Assembly (NCBI GenBank): GCA_963662175.1
Contig: OY759214.1
Coordinates: 11,470,001 to 11,534,000, forward strand
Origin: Aradus depressus
Lineage: Eukaryota > Arthropoda > Insecta > Hemiptera > Aradidae
Direction: 5' to 3'
DNA length: 64,000 nt
The translations under genes were made by a program, and so were the position numbers. This document shows positions 21,302-32,259 of this stretch, piece by piece. Below the pieces are notes generated by a model. The model was not told where the DNA came from and did not search any database. It saw only the letters and a list, made by a program, of their open reading frames with translations. The first letter of the stretch is position 1. Each line of letters begins with the position of its first letter.

Positions 21302-21721
21302 TTACGGAGAGTTTCCTGTCCTCGGGGTTGAGTCCTTCACGTTGTTGTCGTCATAAAACTTCGTCACTTTGCGGTAGTCATCAGTCGTTGTGAGGCTGAT
21401 CTTTATTTTTCTGTTGCACTGTTTGGTTTCAAACGGTGAACAAATCAAACTTTTCAACTCGGTAATAACCAGTTGATAATTATCAGCCTCACAAAGAAAG
21501 ATGGGAGGGATCTTGGTCTGTCTGTTAGGGGTAGGCTGTCCGTCCGGCTTTGTCGGTTGGGTTGTCTCCTGTCCGTCTTGGAGAGTGAGAAGTGGCTCAT
21601 ATCTGTTCTGTGTTGGTGTGGGTGTGGGTGTCATATGTAGAGTATATCGGTTCCTCTTCAGCTGAGGCTCCTGGGAGATGGCTCTGTTATCAGGGACTAC
21701 TTGGCCTCCATCTACTGCCAT
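21302..21721 (-). pseudogene. Jockey ORF1 (gag-like), N-terminal part
   Basis: 139 codons. A low-complexity Thr/Pro/Gln leader is followed by an RNA-recognition-like segment (KIKISLTTTDDYRKVTKFY), which then runs out of frame. A one-base-type frameshift near 21310 joins it to the zinc-knuckle frame. Start choice: the first Met (AVDGGQVVPDN) follows a non-coding leader. Confidence 0.8.
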
Positions 21722-22146
21722 TGATATCCCAGAGTCCTCACAGCTTGAAGTGAGCTGCCTCTTAGCAGGTAAAAAAAGTGGATATCATCTCACCTGTTCC
21801 GGCTACATTTGTCATTATTTGCTTGGCAAGGTTAGAATTTTGAATATTTAAATTATTAGATTGTTCACGTTTCGAAACGCCGGGTTTCATTCTCACCCAA
21901 ACAGAGGGGGAACTTCTGAGTGTCTTTGTCACTGTTTGGTAATAAAAAAAACTTATAACACCGTCACAATATTAATAATAAATGTTAACAAACTTTAAAA
22001 CGTGTTACGCACTTTATAGCCAAAACAGCTGTCGATATGAGATGAAAAATATTTTAAAAGTCTATTTATCACGTTTGTTGATGTATTTTTCCTGTCATTG
22101 CACACTTAGCACTCGTTAATCTGATTACAATTCTAATAATTTTCAT

Positions 22147-22525
22147 TATTGAGCTGAGTTTACGAAGCTCTTTCTTAGGCGACTCATGTATTTCGTTGTA
22201 TTCGTACTCCTCCTAAATCTCTTTACCGATCACATTGAAATTCGCCACGATGGTAGTGGACACGGTGACGATGGTTTACTACTAAAAAAATCTGAAATCG
22301 AATTACCACGGAGGAATAATCACCGAAAAACGAAATCCCCATTGAAATCAATTGAGAGATAAAATTCTCGCGCAAAATGGAATTTTTCAATTTCAAATGT
22401 AAAAATCCGGGCGAAGCCCTTTTCGGTTTACCATCGGACACCACTTTTTAACGTACAAACTTCGACTTTTTTCGATAAAAATATTCACAGTTGTTGTCTA
22501 CAAAAAGGCTAGAAAAAATCCATTG
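22147..22525 (+). repeat. Repeat F, copy 2 (right of the Jockey element)
   Basis: TTGAGCTGAGTTTACGAAGC to AAAAGGCTAGAAAAAATCCA, in the same direction as copy 1. It includes a block (CGCCACGATGGTAGTGGACA) missing from copy 1. There is no coding potential. The 73-codon minus frame inside it, like its counterpart in copy 1, is a shadow of the repeat. Confidence 0.8.
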
Positions 22526-23199
22526 AATTCAATTGAAATCTATTTAAAGTATTAATATATTCATAAAGAACATACAAGGTGAGAAGTTACTGATAATTAT
22601 TAAAACATTAACTGAGTTTTTTATACATATATGCCTGACTCAGCTCAGTTTTTGCAAACAGCAGAATGTATTGCACACCTAGTTTTATTTTTATTTTGTT
22701 AATATTTATATAGATTTTTTATTATATAAATTCCCCTATTTATATAGATATATTTATTTTCGTCTATTTTTTAATTATGCTGTTCATTCTATTTTTTTAT
22801 TTACCAATATCTATTATCATACACGGACGACTTTTTTTTACTAACATTTAAATCGTAAATTTATAAATATATAGATATTATCTGAAATTTATATGTTTGG
22901 ATTTACTCCGGACCGTACAGAAAAAAAGTTAACATAGTCCCTTGGTACTTTTGGTAGAGACTTTACGCACCTTTCCCTTGTCAAGATTCTTGGTGGTCCA
23001 TTACAGAAGGAATGAGAGGAAGATATTTGTGTCCGAGAACATTTTTGCGATCTGTGTCGACATAGTGGAAGGCGAATAAAAATATATTAAAAAGAAAAAG
23101 AATTCCACATTTTGTTTTACATATAGTGTACCGGTATTGACTGACGCCATCGTCTGCATGAAGTTCAAAAATGACATTTAAGTTTGCTAGATTGACATA
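22526..23199. other. Unassigned AT-rich stretch
   Basis: Very AT-rich to about 22910, then mixed. No gene or named repeat is supported. Confidence 0.45.
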
Positions 23200-23770
23200 C
23201 GAGGAGTGTTCAAAAAGTAAAGGGAATTATGTAATTTCGAGGATTTTATTAGTCCGATTCGATTTTTTCGTTGTTGTGTTGGTAAACATGTCTGAAAAGT
23301 ATAACTGTTAGCCAAACCGGATGTTTAGTCTGCTGTCAGCTGTCAAAGAGGTTACATATGTTTCGGTACGATCGGCGATTATTTATTTGTTTACAAAACG
23401 GTTCAGAGAATTTGCATTAAATTTTGCTATAACAATGGAATAAAGTGCAGCAAAGTTTTAGAAATGTTAAATATTGCTTTTGGTAGTCTGCTATGAGTAA
23501 AACTAGGTCTTACGAGTAGTACAAGAAAGCCAAAAAAGCTCGTCAAGTGCGGTCGAATGTGAAGGTCATGCTCACTGTTGATTTTAACGGCATAGTGCAC
23601 CATGAGTTCTTGCCGCAAGGTCAAGCGATCAATACAGAGTACCAGTTACAGGCACAATGCCGTTTGCGAGAAGCAATCCGAAAAAAACGCCCGGATTTGT
23701 GGCGAAACAATTCATGGCTTTTGCATCACGATAATGCACCTGCTCACACTTCATTGCTTGTCGGATCATG
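23200..23770 (+). pseudogene. mariner transposon relic (left end plus transposase fragment)
   Basis: After a TA at 23198-23199 comes CGAGGAGTGTTCAAAAAGTA, a typical mariner terminal repeat. From about 23526 the frame VRSNVKVMLTVDFNGIVHHE, then FLPQGQAINTEYQ, then LREAIRKKRPDLW and SWLLHHDNAPAHTSLLV is plainly the central catalytic part of a mariner transposase. It includes two acidic catalytic positions (VDFNG and HHDNAPAH). The N-terminal DNA-binding part is mostly deleted, and everything after SLLV, including the third catalytic Asp and the right terminal repeat, is gone. Dead copy. Confidence 0.85.
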
Positions 23771-23811
23771 TGTCTGCCGGCTACCAGGGTGAAATGGTAC
23801 AATAACAAGGT

Positions 23812-23981
23812 GCATCAGACATGGTTCCGAGCCTATACGATGTCAGGTACTCGTTAAAGACTCACATCCTAGGTGCTTAAACCTGGGTAGGTAACATTTA
23901 GAACTCCTATAGCGATGAAAGAGCGTTTTGGTAGTAGGCAATATATACCTCATAGTTAAACCCTGAGCATGAGTCATAATA
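23812..23981 (+). mobile_element. SINE1 fragment
   Basis: Body words GATGTCAGGTACTCGTTAAA and GAAAGAGCGTTTTGGTAGTA with the 3' end CTGAGCATGAGTCATAA. The tRNA-like head is missing and the fragment abuts the mariner relic. Confidence 0.7.
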
Positions 23982-24089
23982 ACTTATTAACTAACCAAAA
24001 TATAGTTGAATTTGTCTTTCTGTTTCGTTAAAAAGTATTGATAACTCTTCCAAAAGAGGGGAGCAATACTAGTTGCGATCAATATTATC

Positions 24090-24187
24090 AAAAATATAAA
24101 GAAAAACATATATTTATTGAAAATATTGTCTATTATATAAATTATTGGGAGTATTTTCGGCATTGCTACCATCTTCAGCCACGATTT
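24090..24187 (-). repeat. Hammerhead repeat piece
   Basis: AATATTGTCTATTATATAAA followed by the motif at 24146-24181 and AGCCACGATTTAAC, matching the arm at 7870-7982. Confidence 0.6.
24146..24181 (-). ncRNA. Hammerhead ribozyme-like motif
   Basis: On the minus strand: TGG, CTGAAGA, T, then stem II GGTA-GCAA-TGCC, GAAA, ATAC, TC, CCA. Stem I is TGG/CCA. Stem II has four pairs, one of them G-U. Stem III (ATAC) is a mutated version of the self-complementary GTAC of the copies near 32.2 and 51.2 kb. Confidence 0.6.
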
Positions 24188-24388
24188 AACAATTTTTTTT
24201 TTTTTTGCCTCACATACGATGCATATTAGCCATTGTCCCTGAATTATATAGTTATTTACGACATCCATGGCCCTGGAAGGGAGTTCTACCTACGAAATAA
24301 AACTCACTCCCGGACGGGATTCGAACCCGCAAACCATGGTGAGACCATGCGACCAAAGCCCTACGCTCTAGCCCGCACAGTCCCCAGC
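24188..24388 (-). mobile_element. SINE2 copy
   Basis: It begins with a T run (the A tail). The reverse of the family body follows, including ACGGGATTCGAACCCGC (B box reversed). The tRNA-like 5' end is near CTAGCCCGCACAG. Short frames crossing it are not genes. Confidence 0.85.
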
Positions 24389-24840
24389 TGGATACTTGTC
24401 AATATAAGTGCAGTCAATAACCAGAAAATGGTTTCTCAAAAGGAAAGTCCAAGAAAAGCCCATATCTAAATGGACTCTTTCTACGTGAAATTTTAATAAA
24501 GACATCAAATTTTATAGGATCGCTTTTAGAGTTCGTATTTTTAAAAAGCCATTAGCATGACAAGAAATGTAGAGCAAGGAACCGAATAATAAATGAGGAG
24601 GTACTCTAAAAGAAATGTGGAGGGCCTAGCAGTTCGGAGTTTTATTTCCAACAGTAAATTTATCAAGTGGAGTAGAAACAAACCAGAAGTGGATTAGACT
24701 GCTCCAACGTAGTCAGGAGTCAGTACACAGGGAACACCAGAGCCTAAATATACTACTCCTGATTTTCCGGGGCGGATCAACCGGGTTGCGGTTTAACCGG
24801 AGTATTTTCATGCTGATGAGAAATTTTAAAATCAACATGA
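24389..24840. other. Unassigned stretch
   Basis: No supported gene. A GGCGGATCAACCGGGTTGCG / GGTTTAACCGG block near 24770 resembles pogo-type terminal sequence but is too short to call. Confidence 0.4.
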
Positions 24841-25436
24841 TTGGTTAAGGGGATATCACCTCACACGAGTAAAGAAAGCACTCCACAAAAACCATTACAA
24901 GCATACGTTGAAGAATCTACATCAAAAGGAAGGGAGCACTATGCTGTACAAAAGACGGTAGATCTAAAACCATGGTTCCAGGACATGGGCTTGCGTCGTC
25001 GGGAGGTAGTTCAGTTGAGCAGGCTCCTGACGAACCACGGGCTTGTCAACAGAAACCTACACATCATCAAGGTGACTAATAGTTCTCAGTGCGACCGGTG
25101 CGGCAGTACAGAAGATATGGACAACGTGATAATGAGGTGTCTGAAGTACGAGGAGACGAGACGAAAGTATCCAGACCTCAACCGGACGGACACCCTGCAG
25201 GTTTGGCTGAAGAACCCCGTCAAAGACAAATATAAAAAACTAACAGACTTTCTTAAAGACATTGAAATAGTAATTTAATTTATTTAGAATCTGTAAACTT
25301 TTTTTTTTTTGTTTTCTATAATTCATTACTTTGCTTATAATTTTTATTGCTGATACCTTGTTGTTTTCACATGACAGTATAGTTCGTAATTGAGCTGTTG
25401 TCAATAAATAAAATTGAAATTATAATAATAAAACAA
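24841..25436 (+). pseudogene. I-like LINE, C-terminal end of ORF2 and 3' tail
   Basis: The open frame (24841-25278, 145 codons) matches the end of I/Loa-type LINE ORF2. It has a basic block with RLLTNHGLVNRNLHIIKV, then a CCHC-like motif CDRCGSTEDMDNVIMRC in which the usual His is Asn. After the stop the sequence ends AAATTGAAATTATAATAATAAAA, resembling the TAA-rich tails of I-type elements. Endonuclease, reverse transcriptase and most of RNase H are missing, so this is a 5'-truncated dead copy. Confidence 0.65.
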
Positions 25437-25443
25437 AATTTTT

Positions 25444-26165
25444 AAGTAGTATCAGTGCTGATTAAAATACAAATAAATACGTAAAAACATAAAATTAAAA
25501 TTTTTAAAAACCTCCGACACAATAAAAATTATTTTTATTCATTCTTTTTTTTTACTGAAACCTTGGTGGATAGAGCTTTTATTGGGGGAGGGGGGGGGGG
25601 GGGGGGGGGGGCTTGGAGTGTTAGGGGGGAGGGGCTTGGCCTCATAAACATTTGAGCTCAAACTCCAAACCTCTAGCTGTAACAGAGGCCGAGATCCCTA
25701 CACAGGCTCAGATTACACCTGAATATCTTGGAGACGGCATACCCGATTTCCACCCAAACATAGCAAAAAACCATCTCGCAAATACCAGCTTTTGAAACGA
25801 AAAAACCGCCGTCTTGGAGCTACAATGCCACAGACAGACACACACAGACAAAAGCTTCAAACTTATAACACCCCTCCTTTTGTGTCGAGGGTTAATAAAT
25901 GAATTAAATGATGACAACAATAAATACATGAATAAAAATACACAGTTTTGAGAAAGTAAGTACGGTTACATAGTCTGTTTTAAGACTTTACTATACAGGA
26001 GAAAAAGACAGGGAAAAAATCTGTGGGGGCTGAAGAAGGGAGAGTTCAGAGTGTAAACATGTTGAACTTCCATTTAGTATTGGTTACGTCATGGCTGAAG
26101 ATAGTAGCAAAACCGAAAGTACTCTCATGTATTATATATATTTTGTGAAATAGACAACATTTTAA
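25444..26165 (+). repeat. Penelope-type repeat, long copy with an inserted block
   Basis: AGTATCAGTGCTGATTAAAA at the start and AAACATGTTGAACTTCCATT, then the decayed hammerhead GGCTGAAGATAGTAGCAAAA with CCGAAAGTACTC and TTTTGTGAAATAGACAAC at the end, match 8070-8315. Between them about 25540-25925 is foreign, with a 22-base G run (25590-25611). The 73-codon minus frame there (25708-25929) shows no recognised domain. Confidence 0.55.
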
Positions 26166-26195
26166 AAACATACATTTTTAATCTACCAGTGAGGT

Positions 26196-26400
26196 ATCAT
26201 CCTCGCCAATCCCTTTCCTGGAAAGAGCACGTATCCTACATTTCCCATAAATCCTTTCAATCCCTGGCACAACTTAAACGTTGCCGTCACTCTCTGTCAC
26301 AAAGCTCCAGGCAACTTCTCGAATCTTCCCTCGTATTTCCTCATTTCGAATACGGGTGCTTAGTCTGTAATGACCTGGCAAAGGGCTCAAAACACATGCT
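26196..26400 (+). pseudogene. CR1-group LINE ORF2 fragment
   Basis: The frame gives SLSWKEHVSYISHKSFQSLA, then SRQLLESSLVFPHFEYGCLV. It matches SWKDHVSYISRKSFQSLAQF and VFPHFDYGCLV in the full element at 51989-54892. Only about 65 residues of the region after the polymerase domain remain, ending in an A run. Confidence 0.85.
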
Positions 26401-26611
26401 CCAAAAAAAAAAAAAAAATGGCTGATTCGCTCGGGTCCTTAACAAGAACGCAGTACGTGCTGTGTGCTAGACAAGAATGCTGTATATACCTGTAATTTTT
26501 CCCTTGCATCGTGTAGATGCTGTTTTTTTTATAAGAAAGCGAAGAAGTAACCTTTGCATACTGCAACCCTTACGAGCTATTTCTCCTGAACTAAAAGAGG
26601 TACTGCATGTT

Positions 26612-26885
26612 AGTTAGTTATTGTCACTCATGCCCAGACTATAACAAAATCATATCACCCCAGAGCGCTCTTTCGTCGCCCTGGAAGACAAGAGGCCAAC
26701 TCCATTGTGGAAGTCCTAAATGTTACCTACTCAGGGTTTGTTCACCTAGGATAGGGGTCTTTAACAAATACCTGACATCGCACAATCTCGGGTTCAGCGC
26801 TTAAAGTCCCATTCAAAGGACAGCGTGTTCAAGGTTTTTTCACCTCCCAGATAAAAAAGTCCTATCGCTGAGCTAACCTCGGAAC
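26612..26885 (-). mobile_element. SINE1, nearly full length, diverged
   Basis: From TTGTCACTCATGCCCAGACT through AGAGCGCTCTTTCGTCGCCC and CAGATAAAAAAGTCCTATCG to a degenerate tRNA-like head (GCTGAGCTAACC). Confidence 0.75.
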
Positions 26886-27461
26886 TACATGTTGATTAAA
26901 TTCAAAAAATAAAGCTCTTTGAGTTCAGAATTTTGATACATTTTTGAAAAATTTAGTAAATAATGTATTTTTGCTTAGGACAGTGTAGCTATGACTTCTG
27001 ACATTATATGGAATCAAATGGCCAAGAGCTACATCATATTCTTGACAGAGATATGCACTAAAGGTTCGCCTAAGAACTAAACTATCTTTCAAGTCTTCTT
27101 TTTATAGCTTCCCTTAAACTGTGACTGCTGCAGTTACGTTAGTCGAGTGCTCTCATGCCACGTTCGTAGATAAGGATGGACATTTCCTCAAGATCACTTC
27201 CACAGATAATGTCAGTCTGATCGCTGTTGACGCTGGTCTGACTCTAGAATATCAAGTAGATATTCAAATGAGTTCTTGTCCCACATTATATTGACAGTGC
27301 ATGTCTATTGACGAGGAGATTAGCCGTGATTTTATCCAAGTTGAGACGATTATGATGAGTGCATATCAAAACTGCAACACTATTAATATAACGACGTACC
27401 TATAAACTGTGAGCAATAAAATGCATACTTAACGATTTGTTTGAATCTTTTCTGACAGGAT
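26886..27461. other. Unassigned stretch with a possible old coding segment
   Basis: Unusually GC-balanced around 27110-27300. A stop-free run of about 59 codons on the plus strand (VTLVECSHATFVDKDGHFL, then KITSTDNVSLIAVDAG) has no Met start. The opposite strand also has open runs (SDLEEMSILIYERGMRALD). I cannot decide whether either is an exon. Confidence 0.25.
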
Positions 27462-27771
27462 TCAGAGGTTAGGTTAGGTTTTATGACTCTACTCGGGCTA
27501 CGTCATATCGCCTACTACCAGAGCGCTCTTTCGTCATTCTGGTGGACATGAGTCCGACTCTACTATGGAAGTCCTAAATTTTTATTCACTGAGGTCTTTA
27601 ACGAGTACCTGACATCGGCTCGGGACCATCGCTTAACGTCCCATCCGAAGGACGGCATGCTTAAGTTTATTTGACCTCCCAGATAAAATAAACAAAGGGC
27701 CTCGGTCCGGTTTCGAACCCACGATCTTGAGCACAGAAGGCAAGCACGCATACCCCTGAGCTACCGGCGCC
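27462..27771 (-). mobile_element. SINE1, full length with target duplication
   Basis: CTGACAGGAT stands on both sides (27452-27461 and 27772-27781). In SINE direction it has a tRNA-like head (GGTAGCTCAGGGGTATGCGT, B box GGGTTCGAAACCG), the common body, and a 3' tail of CCTAA units (seen here as GGTTAGGTTAGGTT). Confidence 0.85.
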
Positions 27772-27781
27772 CTGACAGGAT

Positions 27782-28562
27782 ACAAATAAATATCAAATAA
27801 CAATATAACGAAAATAGCGTTACAGAAGTGACGCAATGTAACACAATATACAATAAAACTACATGATGCTATTTTTACTGCCATACGTAAAAAGCATATG
27901 AATTCCATTCTAAAGATTACTTTGATTTTTTTATATTCTCTCTAAGATAACCTTTTTACTGCAACGTAATTCGTCCAGGAAAAATATGATATACATTACA
28001 CTGATAGTAGAACTGTCTGCTTTATTTATTTATTTCAAGTAACTTTTAATAATAAATCATAACCAAAAACAAGAGGATGACAGATGTTTAATCCTCGGAC
28101 AAAGACTGCTAATTCAAAAGGAAAGACTTGGCTTCGCTCGACCAATAACATATTCACGAAGCGAATAAGGCGAGAGATAGCGAGGTTGTGAGAGGAATAC
28201 CGTACTAAATAAATTTCCTGAAAATCAGTACCTACGTGTGAACTAATCCCTGATATTTTCGTGAATCAATCGAACTTTTTCAAGTGGCAGAGAGACAAGC
28301 CAATCGGCAATCTCTATTGTTCAGAAATTGGGTGGACAAAAAAAAAAGCGAAGGGTTTAGAGATAAGAAACATAAGAGAGCCGAAGAAGAAATAAGAAGA
28401 ACGCTCGGAAAGAAAGAAAGTTGATGAGCGGAAATGTTTGGTATGGGGAAGTTCATCAGATGGTAACTCCAGCGCTAGCTCCATCTGCAGTAACATCCTC
28501 AACGATTGGAGTTCCGACAAGCAACTATTGTGTACAGGCGGCAGGTCAAGGCTAGATGAGTA
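27782..28562. other. Unassigned stretch
   Basis: No gene or named repeat supported. A 93-codon minus-strand frame (28314-28595) has no motif and runs into the pogo-like end. Confidence 0.4.
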
Positions 28563-29321
28563 CAGTAGAAACCCTCTTAACCGGCCTCGGATCAACCGGT
28601 CCTCGGATTAACCGGCCTATCCCATGGAACATAGTTTGTTTTTTTTCTCTCTCTTTCAGCGTATAATAGCTGGCAAGTGACTCAAACATTGATTGTTTCA
28701 CGGGCCTTTCCTGGAAAGTTCCTGGAAATGGAAAATAAAACGGGGTGATGCGACGTTTAGGTGTGCAATGTGTTTGTGTTGTGGCGGGCAGAACGGGCGA
28801 GGGGGACGCATTTCGCCAGTTTCATTCCCCTCTTGCATCCGAGTCTATTCTTCTATGAATCAATTAACATAGCGGGCACCTGTTTCGGAGCCTTTCTCCC
28901 AATTTCGTGGCAGCAAATTTCTTGAAAATTAGGAAAGGGAGAGGAGGAAGTTACATTTTTCTTTCAGTTTTGTTCTTACGTGAATTTTACGAAAATGGAG
29001 ACTTGGCTTTCAAGAAATCTTTGAAAGGTAAAAAACAGAAAAAAATAACTGATTTTTTCAAATACGTAATATGTACATTAAGTTTTCAAAGTTTATGTAA
29101 GTTAGTAATGTTTAATTTTTTCGTGTTCGTTTATGTCAGTATGTACATAATGTACATTAAAATGAGTTGCGATAACGTCTTATTTGCTTGTTTATTCATG
29201 ATACCTGATGAAATATGTACATATGTAGGTTCTTTTTGAACGAAAATCGATTTTTCACGGAAACCTCGGATTAACCGGCCATTGTCTCGGTCCCGACCAG
29301 ACCGGTTAAGAGGACCACATC
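28563..29321 (+). mobile_element. pogo/Tigger-type DNA transposon remnant
   Basis: The left end CAGTAGAAACCCTCTTAACC and right end GACCGGTTAAGAGGACCACA are inverted over the CTCTTAACCGG core. A second internal pair follows (CTCGGATTAACCGGCC on both sides). TA stands outside each end (28561-28562 and 29322-29323), the expected target duplication. The 759 bp body lacks a catalytic domain, so it is an internally deleted copy. Confidence 0.75.
28907..29239 (+). pseudogene. pogo transposase C-terminal remnant with PCNA-binding-like box
   Basis: The frame contains LAFKKSLKGKKQKKITDFFK. A basic stretch ending QxxITDFF is the form of a PCNA-interacting (PIP) box, which pogo transposases carry at their C-terminus. 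The part after it is low-complexity and probably not coding. There are no DDE or DNA-binding domains in the element. Confidence 0.5.
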
Positions 29322-29324
29322 TAG

Positions 29325-29752
29325 AGATTTTCAGCCAAATCGGCCAAAGGAAAGAGGGGAAGGCTTAACACCAAAACTCTATAAACTGCCCCTGTAATGA
29401 ATGCATACCACAATGTAAATTTGAAGCCCTATAAGAAGAAGACCTATTACTTTTCAGCGGCATCAGCTGAAGGGGAGGGGGTAGTCATGTATCGGTATGT
29501 ATCATATTCAGTAAGAATGTATCGACTTGAAATTTTATATTTAAATTCAAAACGCCATAAGAATGACATCCATTAATTTTCCGCGAAATCGGTTGAAGGG
29601 AAAAGGGGGATCAAAGAAGAGGGGCTCGACTCAAAAAACCTAATAACTGCCGATGTAATGAAGATAAGTCAAATATTGAGTTACAGCCCAAACGGTCGAT
29701 TGACTTTGGAGGGAGAGCGAAAACGGAATTAATTAATTGTGCTGGGGAAGTA
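29325..29752 (+). repeat. Repeat A copy
   Basis: Starts inside the repeat at GAGATTTTCAGCCAAATCGG and ends at TTGTGCTGGGGAAGTACATA. Inner blocks such as CGGTTGAAGGGAAAAGGGGG are intact. Confidence 0.75.
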
Positions 29753-30367
29753 CATAGTTGTTTATTCACCAAACAATTCTTTTTTAATTTAAAATAATCA
29801 TTAATAAGGAGGAAAGGAGCTAAGGGCGTTTAAAAGTTTGTGAGGACTTAGACCGAAAGTAATATAAGAGGCAGTGCATTAAGACATTAAACTGCCGTTT
29901 GAACCTCTATGAGATACCGTTAAACTGAGCCAGCCAACACAGTCCCTCTTATTAACGTCACTCTAATTTATATTGCTCCTTCTCAAAATACTATATAGAA
30001 TATTTCCAACTCAAATATTTAATTTGAACTTCAAAAGGATCTTCTCCGTCGGAAAGATCCTCGTTTCTGTTATACCAACTCCACATGTTCACTCAACACT
30101 CGGGCTAAGACCATGCGGATCGGCGTTGGAAGCTGTCTGTAGGCTGTCGGTTTTTGCGCCAAATATCACAGTGATCTAGCTAATTTTGACATGTCGTCGA
30201 CATATTGACCTCAACTTCAATGAGTCCTGTTCCTGTATCTCTATTATTGCATGAATTTTATTAAATTCATATTTAGTCATGAATCATATTGAAATTTGAC
30301 TTTCATTAACATAATTATTATTATTACTAGGAATTATTATTAGTTAGGTGTTTACTTAACTTTTGCA
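29753..30367. other. Unassigned stretch
   Basis: No supported gene. A 68-codon frame at 29973-30179 (plus) has no motif. Confidence 0.4.
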
Positions 30368-30530
30368 ATACGAAGTTTAGGGGAAGATACGCAATCGGTC
30401 AGAAATTAACGTATTTCTGTCTGTATTTCTGTGAACACGATAAATCCCAGTAGAACGAATTTGTAAGTCAACTATTGATTATTCGCCCAAATGATAACTT
30501 CATCTATACTGCAAGTAACTGGGGGAAAAA
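30368..30530 (+). repeat. Short repeat A copy
   Basis: CGAAGTTTAGGGGAAGATAC to AACTTCATCTATACTGCAAG, with an internal deletion of most blocks. Confidence 0.6.
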
Positions 30531-31319
30531 ATAAATACGAGAAGCTGTCATAACAAACTATAGATTACTGAAGGGCATGACCAGCCGAAGGGCTACCAGA
30601 TGAGGACGGAAACGAGGTGGAGGGGGTCCTCAGGGCTCAATTCCGAAAAATCAACCCTTCCCATTGTGTCATTTTGTGCGAGAGATGGCAACGGTCCTCC
30701 ATTTGTCCCCACAAAGAGAAGAAAAATTCTGGAGATGTGCATCACATTCCAGATGATGGGCCGTATTTTCTGAATATTTCAGAAAAAAACAGACTTGAGA
30801 CAACACTATTGTTGCTAGAATTGTTTCTTTTTTTCGGATTTCTACCATAAAAGAAATGTAATAAAAAATAAATGAACATTTACAGGCTGGGCAATACATT
30901 AGCTAGCCTGAATGGAAGGCAGAGTAGCGGACAGACGGATTGGTGCGCCTTCCGATCGTAGACAGACTATCTAGTGTGCTCTGTTTTATTATTGAAGGCG
31001 CTCAGCTTTGTGACTGTAAGAGTCCTCATTATAAAAAGAGACACTATAGTTCTCAAAGGAGAAGTGCAGTGGTAGTTGTCAACAGCTAGAGAGTTAGAAG
31101 ACTAGAAAAAGAATTTTAATGCCTCAGAATTTTTTAAGGAATAATTTCATGAATAACTTATGAGAACCTTTGAATAATTAATTAAGGTAGATGCTAGTAA
31201 GTGTTTATTTTATTTTTTTGTATCCCTTCATCACAAATAATAACGTTTATTCATAATTTCTAAGATGAGAAACACGGACATTTTGTGAAAACGTGTAGTA
31301 AATTTATAACATTTTTTTT
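30531..31319. other. Unassigned stretch
   Basis: Mixed composition, no splice-supported ORF. The 77- and 76-codon frames (30617-30850 plus, 30669-30899 minus) overlap on opposite strands and have no motif. Confidence 0.4.
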
Positions 31320-31930
31320 TTGTCTTTTATTTATAATTGCTATTTTTAATTTATCTATTGCTAGGGTGCAACAACCAGCATCTATGATGGTAGGTATTGA
31401 TATGTTGGCTTGAATGGCATGTAAGAATAGTGGTAGGTCCTCGGGACGAAAATTTATCTTAATTATTAGGACAAGAACAGAAAAAATAAATAAATAAATA
31501 GGTAAATAAAGAAAAAAATAAAATAAATAAATAAAAAGGAATTGAAAGACAATTTTGATGGATGGGTAAGAGAGATGATAAAAGTAAAGGAAAATAATGT
31601 AAAAAAAAAATATATATATCTTAAGAACGAATAGGAATTAAGTTGGCAGTAAGTCGCGGTTCCATCTTCTCTTCAACCTTCGTGGTGGGTTTTGTGGTAA
31701 GTGTGAAGATAAAGTACGTATTTCTGAATTTGTATGTATGTAAAGTTTTCTAAAAAAATGTATGTAAGTAGTTTGTATTGTGTCGGGTATTGTGTGTATC
31801 ATAAGATCGTTCTGAAGTGTTCTGTTGTTTAGTATGGGGGGCACTGTGTTATCACTCTGAGGGTTTTTGACTGAAACGCCTGAATTAGTTTGATGTTGGA
31901 TGTTTTTGCTGAACTTGAACTGAAAATAAA
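31320..31930 (-). pseudogene. Jockey LINE 3' fragment, second family
   Basis: The minus frame enters in mid-protein (SAKTSNIKLIQAFQSKTLR) near 31925 and has a stop at the PPY position. It continues as NRTLQNDLMIHTIPDTIQTT and ends RRLKRRWNRDLL at 31638. This is the standard C-terminus of Jockey-clade ORF2. The sequence below 31638 is a 3' UTR with AAATAAATAAATA-type repeats. Confidence 0.75.
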
Positions 31931-31980
31931 CTTATTATTTTTTTAAAAAATATTATCTATACCACAAAAAATGTGTACAT

Positions 31981-32018
31981 AAACTACCAGTTTCGGTATT
32001 ACACCATCCTCAGGTTTT
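31981..32018 (-). ncRNA. Hammerhead ribozyme-like motif
   Basis: On the minus strand: AAAC, CTGAGGA, T, stem II GGT-GTAAT-ACC, GAAA, CTGG, TA, GTTT. Stem I is AAAC/GTTT, four pairs. It is in opposite orientation to a relative at 32687. Confidence 0.65.
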
Positions 32019-32161
32019 TTATAAATCAAAATTAACATTTATTTTCTCAATAACAGTGTCAAAACTAAAATTAGGATTATATAGAATTCCAACAATATAT
32101 TTGAAATAAATAAAACTTGTTTATTTAAGATATTGTCTAATTTCACCAACTATATTTACAT

Positions 32162-32196
32162 GTGAGTACTTTCGGTATTTCTACCATCCTCAGCCA
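32162..32196 (-). ncRNA. Hammerhead ribozyme-like motif (left arm)
   Basis: CTGAGGA, T, GGTA-GAAA-TACC, GAAA, GTAC, TC on the minus strand. The stem I partner reads CAC instead of CCA, so stem I is weakened. Confidence 0.6.
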
Positions 32197-32259
32197 AAAG
32201 CATAAGAGATAAGACTAAGTTAACATAGCAGTTAACATAATATTATCTCTTATGCTTTT

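Larger units (their letters stand above)
17860..22146 (-). mobile_element. Jockey-clade non-LTR retrotransposon, decayed
   Basis: The order on the minus strand is 5' leader (22146-21722), gag-like ORF1 in two pieces, then ORF2 with apurinic endonuclease and reverse transcriptase in two pieces. The 3' end has AATAAATTTTGTTGTTGTTG near 17860. ORF1 and ORF2 overlap by 14 bp, as in many Jockey elements. No RNase H or LTR is present. Damage is limited to a frameshift in ORF1 and a short deletion in ORF2, so the copy is old but not ancient. Confidence 0.85.

Noticed and set aside
17480..22525. LTR retrotransposon flanked by LTRs
   Set aside because: The coding region has a Jockey endonuclease and reverse transcriptase, with no protease, integrase or RNase H. 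The direct repeats lack a primer-binding site and LTR-like ends.
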